A stretch of DNA of 64,000 nucleotides from Letharia columbiana (taxonomy: Eukaryota; Ascomycota; Lecanoromycetes; Lecanorales; Parmeliaceae). Positions 12,952 through 24,078 of the stretch are shown piece after piece. A program made the position numbers and the translations under genes. Under the pieces are notes generated by a model. It saw nothing but the letters and a program-made list of their open reading frames with translations. It searched no databases and was not told the origin of the DNA. The stretch lies in NCBI RefSeq assembly GCF_014066305.1, contig NW_023501037.1, positions 1,674,501 through 1,738,500 on the forward strand. Reading direction: 5' to 3'. How positions within the stretch are numbered: the stretch's first letter is position 1; the number at the start of each line of letters is the position of its first letter.

Positions 12952-14039
12952 AATTTTTCGCTATTTTAAATAAATTATTAATTATTAACTCGTCTTTAAA
13001 GAAGATTTAAAATCTTTAAACGATTATATCGATATCGATTAAATCGATAATTAAGATATCTATCGCTTTATATCTAGATATATATTTAATATTAATAATA
13101 AGATTATTAATTAATTATCGAAGCGATAATTTATTATAATACTCTTAATTTATAAAATTAAATATATTAATTAAATATAAATTATTAAGAAAAATTAATT
13201 AACTACGCGGTTTATTAAATTAGCTTAATTCTAGCGATAAATAAATATAAATAATTATTATTTTTTATAATAATTAAAGCGCTATAGTACTAGTTAAAAA
13301 TCTTTAGTTTTATACTTATATTAAATATATTAATATTTAATATTACTATATATAAAAATAAGTTATCGCTAAAAATATCGCTCTAGATTACGTCTTTATT
13401 AATCGATAGATAATTAATAATCTTATTAAGACCCTCTATAAGGATAAGTTTAAGAGTTTTCATCGACTTATCGAGCTAAGAGAGCCATTTCATTAGTCCC
13501 CGCATTACGGGTAATCGTTCTAAGCCGCTCGCCGAGCCGCCATATCAGGCTTAGCACTATAAGAACTCGCTATTCTATATCAAAATAGCTATTTCTTTAG
13601 CGCTATTACTGTTATCGTTATTAAAACTTTTAAAGCTCTTTTAAGAAATCTATATCTATTTATTATTAATACCTCGAGTATTATATCTCTAAATTATCAT
13701 TATTAATTATTATTACTAAGAACTAATTATCTAAAATAACTCTTATAAAGACTATATAGTCGACAATATATAGCTAGAAGAATTTCTTTTAATTATTTTA
13801 TTTAGCTACCCCTATAAATATCCTTCGACTTCGAATTAATTAATTTTTAATATATACTAGATAGCCTAAAAATAAAATTTCTAAAAAACCGCTTTTTAAT
13901 AAAAAGTAGAATTTAAGTCATATTTAAATAGGGGCCATAATTTGATATAGTCGTTTTTAGATTTCGATTTTTTACTTTACTTACTCTATTTTAAACGTCG
14001 CGAACTTTAGACCTCGTATTTTTCAATTTGGTCTATAAG

Positions 14040-14075
14040 GGGGGGTAGAGGTGTGAGGGGGGGGGGGGGTTTTTT
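14040..14075 (+). repeat. G-rich tract in Copia-3 3' UTR
   Basis: A run of short G blocks followed by about 13 consecutive G and a T run, just upstream of the polypurine tract and LTR. Copia-2 has the equivalent at about 21021-21056. Confidence 0.7.
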
Positions 14076-14188
14076 TTCACGCTAGCTATCCGGCACTAAC
14101 TCACCTTAGCTATCCGATTTTAATATCGTCAGTATTGAACTTCGGGTCCACTGGGTTTCGCTTATGAAAGGATACGTGCGAAGAGGAA

Positions 14189-14268
14189 TGTTGAAATTCG
14201 GGTCACGTAACTCTCGGCGTCTTGGCGGTCACGTGACTACGTCACGTGACACGCCTTAGCGCGCCCTT
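14189..14268 (+). repeat. Left part of the split 3' LTR of Copia-3
   Basis: Starts TGTTGAAATTCGG after the polypurine tract GCGAAGAGGA and stops at CGCGCCCTT, where Copia-2 begins. It continues at 21324 with CCCGTATTAAGTCGCTC. The probable 5-bp duplication is CCCTT/CCCGT with one mismatch. Confidence 0.75.
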
Positions 14269-14417
14269 TGTTGAAATTCGGATCACGTGACTCTTGGCGT
14301 CTTGGCGGTCACGTGATATGGTCACGTGACACGCCTTAGCGTGTTTATATCTAGTCGCTCTTTTCTTTATAGTAACTCTATAGTTAATAACTAAGTATCT
14401 TATCTTATATTTCTATA
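14269..14417 (+). repeat. 5' LTR of Copia-2 (149 bp)
   Basis: TGTTGAAATTCGGATCACG start and TATTTCTATA end. Contains two palindromic TCACGTGA sites and one GTCACGTGAC, largely spared by RIP. Confidence 0.88.
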
Positions 14418-16419
14418 GATTATAAGTTTAGACTCTACTTAATAACTATTATATTATAATTACTATTTATCTCTATAACTATAACTATTCTTAGACTTTT
14501 AATATTTATCTTATAATATTTAAAGTTTATTATATAAAGATAGTAGTAGTAATAAAGATATTCTTTTAATCTTCTTAATAAAGATATTTCTCTCTTTTAA
14601 AATAGTTATAGATCTAAGCGAGTATAATTTATTAATAATATAAAGAGCTAAAAGTTATTATCGCTTCTATCTTAAGCGAGTTAAGATATATTATCTTTAA
14701 TTAAAATATCGAACTCGCTAAGTATATTAAGTATATAATTATATTATTATATAATCGAGTTATATTATTAAAGTTCTTTAAATCTTATTAATTTTCGCTA
14801 AGTTAAAATATTTAACTTTATTAAAAATAAAGTTATTTTATATTAATATTAACTTTAAAATTATATATTAATTATCGAATTAATAGCTATTAATTAAAAG
14901 TAATTAAATATTAATATTAATAATCTAATTATAATTTAAAGTATTTTAGAGCTAATATTACTATCTCTTAATATACTTATAAATCTATTAAGATTAAAAT
15001 AATAAGAATATCTTATTAATATTAGCTTCTAGATCTTTAGAAGCTCTTTAAAAAAAAGGGCTAGAGTCTTATTATCGAATTCTTTCTTTATAATTACTTA
15101 TATTTTATTATTATAATTATAAAGTTAGAATAATCTTCGAAGTTTTATAATAGTAGCTAGCGATATAGATATTTTAAATTTAAATCTTTAAATAAGTAAT
15201 ATAAAAAGAATATTAATTTCTCTTTAAGAAGAAGGTTTATATATCTATAATAACTATACTCTATATAATCTTATTAGAAATTAATCTTTATTTATAAATT
15301 ATTTTTATTATTAAGTATCTTTTATTTTAATTATATTACTTATATCTATCGCAGCTCTATATATAAATATTTCTTATTTTTTATATAAGAACTTAAAGCT
15401 TAAAGGCGATAGTTAACTAGTATTAATAAGATCTTTAAAAACTCTAATAATAATTAGAGTATCTATTCTACTCTCGCTATTTTATTAAATAATAATTTTA
15501 TTAATTCTAAATTCGAAGTTAGCGAAGATATATTTAGCTCTATAAGCGATATTAAGCTATTTCAACCTTTATATTAAGAAATCTATTATACCCGCTTCGA
15601 AGCTATTTTTAAAATCTTTCTTTAAATCTACTATCTCGCTTAAAATAGTAGCTAAATTATTATTATTATTATCGCTATCGCTCTCTTTATTAATATTCTA
15701 TATATTTTTATCTAGATTATCTTCTAATAATAATAAATTTAAATAATTAATTATAGCGCTTTATAGCTAATATCTCTAATTAATCTTAATTTAATAAAAA
15801 TAATTTTTCTTTAATCTTTATTATTATTCTAGAATTTAATATAAGATATATTAGATAAAGATAAGATATTAAAAACTAATTAATACTTAATAATCTTTTA
15901 TTCTTTATTAAAATTACGAAGCTTAAAATTTATATAACTATTTTTTAATATCTTAAATATAATAATTATTAATTTATTAAGATTAATTATAATAATAAAA
16001 ATTCTTAGATAATATTAAACGCTATTATTAAATATTATAAATCTAAAAACTTTAAGCTCTATATAAAGTTAATTCGCTAATTACTTAATATTATTCTTAC
16101 TTTTAAAAAAGATATTCATTAATATAAAAAGAACTTTTATAAGATTATTATCGAAATCGCTAATCTATATAAATTACTCGCTTTATTAAAATCCTTTCTA
16201 ATTTAACTCTTTTTTATAAAACTTAAAAACTCTTTTAATATCTTCGTAATTATTTATATCTAGACTTATAAGCTATATAATAATAAGATTATTAAATTTA
16301 ATAAAATTATCTATATCGCGATAAATAAAGAGATTTATTTATTTTTATCTAAAGATAATAATATTATTATATACGCTATTTATAATAATAATAATAAAAA
16401 TAAAAATAAGTAGTTCGCT

Positions 16420-19400
16420 AGATATTATAAAATCGGCGATTTAAAAGCTAATCGCGAAATTTACTCTCTATATAAAGTTATTAAATATAAATTTAGATAT
16501 CCTTTCGCTAAATACTAGATTAAGTTTTCTTATCTAAAGCTTAAAAAGTTTATATCGAATAAAAAAAAGAAGAAGAAGATTTATATTATCGCGATTAATT
16601 TTAATAATATAGAGAAGGGCCTTAGTATTAAGCGTAAGCGTATTAAAGAGATATCTTTTAATACCTCTACTTTAGAGGAGAATAAGTATCTTAATATTAA
16701 CTATACCTTTCTAAAAGAACTAAATTCGACTATATATTATATAGATTTTAGTTTTAATAATTTTAATATTCTTAATATAGTTAATAATAAGAAAGTTATT
16801 AACTTAATAATCGTTGATTTTAATTTAGAGTATAACTTAATAATTATTAACTTCGTTAATCTATATTCTTATATAATAGTGGACTCTAGCTACTCTTATT
16901 ATTCCTTTATTAATTATTTAATATTTATTATTTATAAAAAGATCTACTCTTATCTTATTCGCGATATTAAGAATAATTAAATTTAATCTCTTAGTCGCGA
17001 TATTATTAGTTTAGATTGCTTTATTTAAAATAAGCGTATAAATATTATTTTATTTAATATCTTATATATACTTAATATAAGCGTTAATCTTCTTTTTATT
17101 AATAAACTTTTAAACTTTAATATTATAGTTATCTTTTATAAGACTAGCTATACTTTAATTAAAGATAATCTAAAATTTATAAATACTTATAATCGAGATC
17201 TATTCTTTTTTAATCTCTAAAATAATTTAAATAATATCTTAATAATATATAGTATTTCTTTAAACTTAATTTATTAACTCTAATATATTTATATAAACTA
17301 TTTAAATTAATAGAATTTAAATAAACTCTTCGCTATAGTAATAGATATAGATTTTATTAAGAATATCGCGAATAAATATATTTATAAATATTATATTATA
17401 AAGCGTTAAAAGATTATCTTCTATATTAATTCTATTGCGCCCGATATATAATTAAATAAATTTATTTATAGCGATCTTATAGAGTCTTTATTCTCTATTA
17501 ATTTTAATAGCTATAAATACTTTATAATATTTAAAAATAATTTTATCTTTTACTCTAAAGTCTACTATATTTATTATAAGAGTAAAATCTTCGCTATATT
17601 TTTATAATTTAAGATCTATCTTAAGTTATATAATTATAAAATCTTTTATATTCGCCTCGATAATAGAGATAAATATATATTTAAAGTCTTTCTTAACTAT
17701 CTCGCTCTATTAAATATTAAATAAAAATTTATTATCTCTAATAACCTCTAAATAAATAATATAACTAAGCGTTTTAGATAAATTCTATTATATAAGATAT
17801 ATTTTATTCTATTAAGCTTTAATCTTAATAAATTCTTTTAATCTAAAATTATTATTATTACTAATTATTTAATAATACGATTACTTAATATTAAAACTAT
17901 TAGAATTTCTTTTAAGATCTTCTATTAATAAAAGTCTATTCTTTTCTACTTATATATAATCGATTTTATTACTTATATAATAAAATAAATCTAAAAAAAA
18001 CTTATAAATTAAAGTAAAAAGTATATATTATTAAGATATAAAGAGGAGTATATCTTTTAGCTATATAATCTTATTAAGAAGATAATTATTTACGCTAATA
18101 GTATATACTTTATAAAAAAATAATCTCTAATTATAGATTCGAAAGAAGAAATTGAGGTTTATAAGTTTTTAAATAAGTAATAATATCTAATAATATTAAT
18201 ATTCGCTATAGGGGAGGTATTAAATAAGTAATATATTATTAATATTTCGAAAGATATTAAATTTAAAGAAATATTAGAAGATATTATATTTATAATTAAA
18301 ATAGCTATTAAACTTTTAATAGCTTTAAAATCTTTAATATTTATAAGATTAAGATTAAATTTTCTCTAGCTAGCTAATAAGAAAGCGCCTTTATAGAGAT
18401 CTATATAAGAGTCTTTAATATAACGAATTTAATTAATTACGCGAGAGTTTTTAGTTTAAGCGCTTTTAATATAGACTTCTTAATCTACTTAATTAAATAC
18501 TATATCTATACCTATATTAATAATTCGACCTATACTATTTATATAAGAAATTTTCTTAGATTTAAATTTAATTTTCTTAGACTTAAATTTATTATTTACT
18601 ATTATCGAAGTTATATAAGCTATTCGCGAAGATTATAAGTTAAACGCTATTTAAAGAGTATTATATAATTATTTAAATCTTATAATTTTAAATCTATAGA
18701 ATCTATCCCTCGACCCTCTTTTAAGAGCTTTTATAATATTTATTTTACTTATTAATTATACTAATAAATTAAATATTTTTAAATCTATTATTTATAAGTA
18801 AGTTATATTTAATTAGCTATCTTAAATAAATTAGAAACTTTTTATAAAGAATAAATATAAATCTCTTATAGATAATAATACTTAATATCTTATTTAAGCG
18901 CCTTTTAAAGCTTATATTCTAAGAGATAAATAAATCTATATCTTAAAATAAGATTTCGATAAAGAAATTACTTATTATAAGATATATTAAATTATTTAAA
19001 AATTCGAATAATAGAAAAGTTATAATTATTATAATACTTTTATATTAATAATAAAGCTTATAAGCTATAAAATAATCTTTATATTTATAATTATTTTAAA
19101 TTAAGATCTAGAGTAAATAAATATTAAAACTATCTTTCTATATAATAATATAAAAAAAAAAATTTATATATATTAATTTAATAGCTTTAATAAAAATAAT
19201 ATTAAGATTTATAAGCTAAATAAGATATTTTATAATTTAAAATAATTTCCTTAAGTCTAATATTAATATTTCTCGAAGTATATAAAGAAGCTAAGTCTTC
19301 TCTCTATTAAATCGAATAATAATATATTTATAAATCTTAAAGAGAATATTATTATAGCGCTTTATATCGATAATATTTTAATTATTAATTTTAATAAAGT

Positions 19401-20300
19401 CGGGATTTAATAAATTAAGAAGAAATTTAACGCGAAGTTTTATATATCGAATTTAGAATTATATATTTACTATTTAAATATAATTATTAAAAGAAATCGC
19501 TATAGCGATATTCTTCGTCTAAGATAAGAGACTTATATTACTTAATTTTTAAACTATTTTAATTATTAAAACTTTATCTTAATATTAATACTTCTCGAGA
19601 TTAATTATAAACTAACTTTTATTAAAGAGAACTATATCGCCTTAAGAAAATTATAAAAGAATTACTAATTCGCGATAAGATCTCTTATATATATTATACT
19701 TAATATTTATCTTAATATTATTTATATAATATTATTAATAAATTACTACTTAGTTAATTTAACTTTAATATATTAAAATATAATTATTTAAATCTTTCGA
19801 TATTTAAGAGATATAGTATATTACGAACTCGTATATAAAAGCTCTTTTTAAGAGCTTATTAATTATATTAATTCTAATTAGATTAATAATATAATTTAAA
19901 GATTTATATTTAATTATCTCTTTAATATAAAAAGTAATATAATTAATTAATTATCTAAGCGTTAAATTATTATAATATTATTTATTTATAAAATAGAGTA
20001 TATTAATTAGATATAGATTATTAAGAAAGTAATTTAACTAAAAAATCTATTTAATTAACTTCTTCGCCTTAATAATATAAATTTTAAAATTATTATTATT
20101 TTCGATAATAATTAAAGCGTAATTACTCTTATAAAGAATACTTAGTTTTATACTCGTATTAAGTATATTAATATTACTTATTATTTTATATAAAAAAAGA
20201 TTAATAATAATATTATAAATATATAATATATTTTTATTAATAAATAAATAGCTAATAAATTTATTAAGATTTTTTACTTAAATAAATTTATTATTTTTTA
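16420..20300 (+). pseudogene. Copia-2 gag-pol relic in a single frame with RIP stops
   Basis: One frame can be followed without a net frameshift through each anchor I checked. These are a gag zinc-knuckle relic near 16423, protease IVDSSYS (from IVDSGCS) at 16876-16893, and integrase YFIIFKNNFIFYS near 17520. Next are reverse transcriptase LYNLK*FP*V*Y (from LYGLKQSPRxWY) near 19228 and ALYIDNILI (from ALYVDDILI) at 19357-19383. RNase H TRIKYINITYYFI (from TRTKHINIQYHFI) is near 20150. The anchors at 16420, 16879, 19357 and 20134 are all in the same phase. Differences are almost all C-to-T or G-to-A, and stops replace Gln, Arg and Trp codons. The gag start upstream of 16420 was not fixed. Confidence 0.9.
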
Positions 20301-21020
20301 AGATACTCTTAAAGTAGAAGCTATATCTACTTACCCCTTAGATAGTTATTAATCTTATTACTATCTTAATATAGTCTTATTTTAATAATATCTAATAGAG
20401 AAGTTATTCTACTATATCTATATCTAAATCTAAAAAAATCGCCTATTATTATTTATTTTAGAGAAATTATTTTATTAATCTTTATATTATAAATAATTAA
20501 TTTAAATTATTTATCGAGTTATTATATTAGACTTAATACTCTATAAACTTATTATTTTATATTAAAATAGCTATTTCTTTAGCGCTATTATCGCTATCGT
20601 TATTAAAACTTCTAAAGCTCTTTTAAAAAATTTATATCTATTTATTATTAATATCTTAAATATTATATCTTTAAATTATTATTATTAACTACTATTATTA
20701 AGAATTAAATATCTAAAATAATTCTTATAAAGATCTTATAGCCGGCGATATATAGCTAAAAGAATTTCTTTTAATTATTTTATTTAACTATCTTTATAAA
20801 TATTCTTCGATCTTAAATTAATCGATTTTTAATATATATTAGATAATCTAAAAATAAAATTTCTAAAAAACCGCTTTTTAATAAAAAGTGGAATTTAAAT
20901 CGAATTTTAGTAGGGGCCTAGTCTAATATAGTTATTTTTAGATTTCGACTTTTTACTTTATCTACCCTATTTTAAATATCGCGAACTTTAAATCTTATAT
21001 TTTTTAATTTCGTCCGTAAG

Positions 21021-21056
21021 GGAGGGTAGGGGTAGGGGGGGGTATAGGGGGGGGTG
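21021..21056 (+). repeat. G-rich tract in Copia-2 3' UTR
   Basis: Blocks of 3-8 G separated by A/T, in the same position relative to the 3' LTR as in Copia-3. Several runs of at least three G make G-quadruplex formation possible on this strand. Confidence 0.7.
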
Positions 21057-21174
21057 TATTTTCACGCTAGCTACCCGGCACTAACTCACCTTAGCTACTC
21101 GGTTTTAAACCCCGTCAGTATTAAACTTCGTATTCACTAGATTTCGCTTATAAGAGGATACGTGCGAAGGGGAG

Positions 21175-21323
21175 TGTTGAAATTCAGATTACGTGACTCT
21201 TAGCGTCTTGGCGGTCACGTGATATGGTCACGTGACACGCCTAAGCGTGTCCGTATCTAGTCGCTCTTTCCTTCATAGTAACTCTATAGTTAACAACTAA
21301 GTGTCTTACCTCATATTTCCACA
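21175..21323 (+). repeat. 3' LTR of Copia-2 (149 bp)
   Basis: TGTTGAAATTCAGATTACG start and TATTTCCACA end. Same length and order as the 5' LTR, with CACGTGA sites retained. Confidence 0.9.
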
Positions 21324-21400
21324 CCCGTATTAAGTCGCTCTTTTCTTCTATAGAACTCTATAGTTAATATAACTAAGTATCCTACCTTTATATTTTAATA
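21324..21400 (+). repeat. Right part of the split 3' LTR of Copia-3
   Basis: Continues the LTR from AGTCGCTCTTTTCTTC to the terminal TATTTTAATA. Together with 14189-14268 it makes a full-length LTR of about 150 bp. Confidence 0.75.
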
Positions 21401-21502
21401 GAGTTATTATAGAGAAAAGAGCGACTTAATATAAATACGCTAAGACGTATTACGTAATTATATTAAGTAATCGCTAAGAGTTATATAAGTCGAATTTTAA
21501 TA
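21401..21502 (-). repeat. Truncated inverted Copia LTR fragment
   Basis: The complement reads TATTAAAATTCG through AGTCGCTCTTTTCTC, the first ~100 bp of the Copia LTR. It lies directly against the end of the Copia-3 LTR. Confidence 0.7.
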
Positions 21503-21565
21503 AAAAATTCTTTATTTATTTCGCTATTATTATTATAAAAATATAAAGTTTAATAAAAGTAATAT

Positions 21566-22152
21566 TAATATATATAAAAGAATAAGAGAGAGCTAAGCTA
21601 TAAAATCTTAAATTTATATATATAATTAATTATAAATTCGAGTTCGCTACGCTCTTTAATTAGATCGACTAAGTTACTATAAATAAATAAATTAGTATTC
21701 GTAACTATTAAAATCTCTTACCCTACTTTTAACCCTTTAATAACTTTATTATTTTCTATTAAATCTTTATATTTTTTCTTCAAATTATAGCCTATAATTT
21801 ACGCGTTTTATAAATAAAGAAATTATGAAATTTAGTCTTATAATTATTAAAGCGTAAGGAATTCAAATATCGCTTATTAAAGTTCGCTCGACAGTCGAAT
21901 AGCTCTAATTAAAAAATAGATATATATTATTTAATTTTAGAATAACTTTTTTATTTTCTATTAAAATTTTAAAATTTTTTTTAAATTATAGAACGAAATA
22001 TAAGCTTTTAGAATTCTTTTTTTTAAATTTAGTCTTATTATTAGTCAAGCGTAAGGAATTCAAATATCGCTTATTAAAGTTCGCTTATCTATTTACTCGA
22101 TAGCCCTAATTAAAAAAATGATTATAAATTTAATTTATAGGCCTTTACTCGT
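21566..22152 (+). repeat. R1 repeat copy a (587 bp, heavily RIPped)
   Basis: R1 copies begin near TTAGTATATATAATAGAATAAG and end GGCCTTTACTCG, followed by T or TA. Two related internal modules contain AAGGAATTCAAATATCGCT. A palindrome TATGAATT-A-AATTCATA (here RIPped) precedes the last 12 bp. There are no TIRs, LTRs or ORF. Class unknown. Confidence 0.75.
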
Positions 22153-22440
22153 ATTATATATAAGAGATATAGTAGTCTTTTTAATAAATATTTTTCTTTT
22201 TTAATATTACTTAATTACTTCTAAATAAATTTAAATTAATACTTATTCTTATTCTTAATATATTTATTTATATTAAATCTAATTCTCTTTTTATTACTTT
22301 ATCTTAATAAATTTTTTTTATAATAATTTAAAGTAGTAAATTATAAACTAGCGTTAAATATATATCTTTTCAAATTTTCTAATAGTATTTAATTAATATT
22401 TTAATAATATTAAGAAATTAAATTTAGAGTTATTTATATT

Positions 22441-22848
22441 AGTATATATAATAGAATAAGATAGAGCTAAGCTAAAAAATCTTAAATTTATATATATAGT
22501 TAATTATAAATTTATTCGCTACGCTTTTTAATTAGATATTATAGATAAATAAATTAGCGTTCGTAATTATTAAAATTCTTTTTTCTACTTTTAATCTTTT
22601 AATAACTTTACTATTTTCTATTAAAATTTAATAGTTTTTTTTTTAAATTATAGAACGCAATTTGCACTTTTTAAATACGAAAAGATCTTAAAATTTGGTC
22701 TTATAGTTCTTCAAAGGTAAGCAATTCAAAGATCGCTTACTAAAGATCGCTTATCAAAGACCGCTCATCAAAGACCGCTTATCAAATTTACTCGACAGCT
22801 CTAATTAAAAAAAACGGTTATGAATTTAATTCATAGGCCTTTACTCGT
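22441..22848 (+). repeat. R1 repeat copy b (408 bp)
   Basis: Same ends as copy a but only one internal module, in which a 14-15-bp unit (AAAGACCGCTTATC) is repeated 4-5 times (about 22722-22795). It retains CA and TG, so it is less RIPped. It lies on the downstream side of the PRI1 island. Confidence 0.75.
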
Positions 22849-23130
22849 TATTATATATAAACTTTATACTTATAATAATTATATATAATTAATATTCTAT
22901 ATATTATCTTAATATTATATTTAAACTTTAATATATTATTAAATATAAGATAATATTAAAATATATTAAAATTTAAGATAGAAATTTTTATTATATTAAA
23001 ATAATAGATAATAATTATAATATTATAATAGTAGCTATTATAATAAAAAGTAAATAAAAAATTATTTAAATCTAATAAGATTAGCTATTATAATAGAATA
23101 TAATAATTAAAAAGCTTACTTTCTTAATAC
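22849..23130. other. AT-rich spacer
   Basis: Decayed sequence with small inverted repeats (TATTATCTTAATATTATATTT and its near complement about 70 bp on). No gene or known element seen. Confidence 0.5.
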
Positions 23131-23434
23131 TTAAGAGTTGAAATCCTAAATGGCTTCTACGCTAAGAGGCTAGTAACCAATTAGACCATCGGATTTCATT
23201 ATTTTCAGTCTAAAACACATCTTATTTCTCCATTTTCGATCTAAACGCGGATACACACGGGTACGTCCAAAAGAGGAAGCTGGAAAAGAACTTCAAAATC
23301 TTCAAATCCACCTTTTTTGATTCCTTTTCTTTTATCAAAAATATGATAATAAACTAAGTACGTAGAGTTATAGAATTACTTATACGCTTTCAGATAACGT
23401 AGCGTAGACGAAATTTGATAAAGTATTCGTCTAT
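23131..23434. other. Start of the non-RIPped PRI1 island
   Basis: CA and TG reappear at about 23135 and composition becomes balanced. No ORF or clear RNA gene. A tRNA-like stretch near 23125-23195 was considered and rejected. Confidence 0.5.
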
Positions 23435-23776
23435 CGAGCTTGCGAGAAGAGCCTCTCCGGCAGGAGCCCTCGAAGAGCCCTCGGAGAGCCCCCGGAGGGT
23501 CAGGGGGGTTTTAGGGGATCTCCCCCTAAGTATATCAACTATCTCTCTCGATTCTCAGGGTTAGACCCCTTAAAATCCCTTAAACCCTTCGGAGCTCTTT
23601 AAGGGCTCTCCGAGGGCTTCTATCGGAGGGGCTGTCAAAGCAAGCTCGAAATCAATCAAATATTATTAAAATAATCAAATTTCGAGCTTGCTTTGATAGC
23701 CCCTTCGATAGAAGCCCTCGGAGAGCCCTTAAAGAGCCCTCGAAGGGTCCGAGGGGTTTTAGGGGGTCTCCCTGAG
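23435..23776. repeat. GC-rich triple-arm foldback downstream of PRI1
   Basis: Three copies of a ~95-bp arm: 23435-23530 (direct), 23554-23648 (inverted) and 23683-23776 (direct). Copies 2 and 3 form a hairpin with about 87% arm identity by eye and a 34-bp AT-rich loop. Arms start CGAGCTTGC and contain GAGCCCTCGAAGAGCCCTCG-like short repeats ending in GGGGTTTTAGGGG. No CpA depletion. Confidence 0.85.
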
Positions 23777-24078
23777 AATTAAACAGTCAAAAACCAGTAC
23801 TCGGCAAGCTTTTCACTACTGGGAAGCCCGCGCCCCAGTACATATTAAATTATTAAAATAAATAATAAATAGTAATAGCTATAGTAGTAGTAACTATTTA
23901 TATCGAATTTATTAAATTTAAGAGCGTGCAAATGGGGGTAACGTGCAAATGGGGTTGAAACGAGTAGACTGTTTTCTCTTTATACTATCAATATAGATTT
24001 ATCATACACATTATTGAGTCGCTGACAACTGTATCTCAACCACTGGCCAATCATCTGCACAGCCTAGTTACGAAAGTC
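23777..24078. other. PRI1 3' flank with a 15-16-bp duplicated motif
   Basis: Non-RIPped except for an AT-rich patch at about 23846-23920. CGTGCAAATGGGG occurs twice in tandem at 23925-23957. CCAGTACTCGG and CCCCAGTAC near 23792-23841 suggest a small decayed repeat. The PRI1 3' UTR and polyadenylation site should lie here; none could be fixed. Confidence 0.5.

Larger units (their letters stand above)
9974..14268 (+). mobile_element. Copia-3, 5'-truncated at Copia-1, with a nested TRIM
   Basis: Starts abruptly in the integrase C-terminal part next to the Copia-1 LTR. Reverse transcriptase is visible near 11220-11660 (YINNILL, a RIPped YVDDILL). RNase H follows the TRIM at about 12952-13300. 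The 3' UTR and polypurine tract precede the 3' LTR at 14189. Copia-5 (36438-39993) is a close relative without the TRIM. The 3' LTR is split by Copia-2 (14189-14268 plus 21324-21400). The missing 5' half is probably left of the window, on the other side of Copia-1. Confidence 0.75.
14269..21323 (+). mobile_element. Copia-2, complete RIPped Copia retrotransposon (7055 bp)
   Basis: Both ends are present: LTRs 14269-14417 and 21175-21323 are each 149 bp (TGTTGAAATTC ... TATTTCAACA or RIPped). The PBS GATTATAAG follows at 14418 and the polypurine tract GCGAAGGGGAG ends at 21174. Gag, protease, integrase, reverse transcriptase and RNase H follow in Copia order. It is inserted in the 3' LTR of Copia-3. 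It serves here as the reference for the other Copia fragments. Confidence 0.92.

Noticed and set aside
23125..23195. tRNA-like stretch on the minus strand with A-box-like TGGTCTAATTGG and a possible AGC anticodon
   Set aside because: A T-arm can be drawn (TAGGA-TTTCAAC-TCTTA), but the acceptor strands do not pair and the D and anticodon stems have mismatches. At best a degenerate tRNA relic; a tRNA covariance-model scan would decide.
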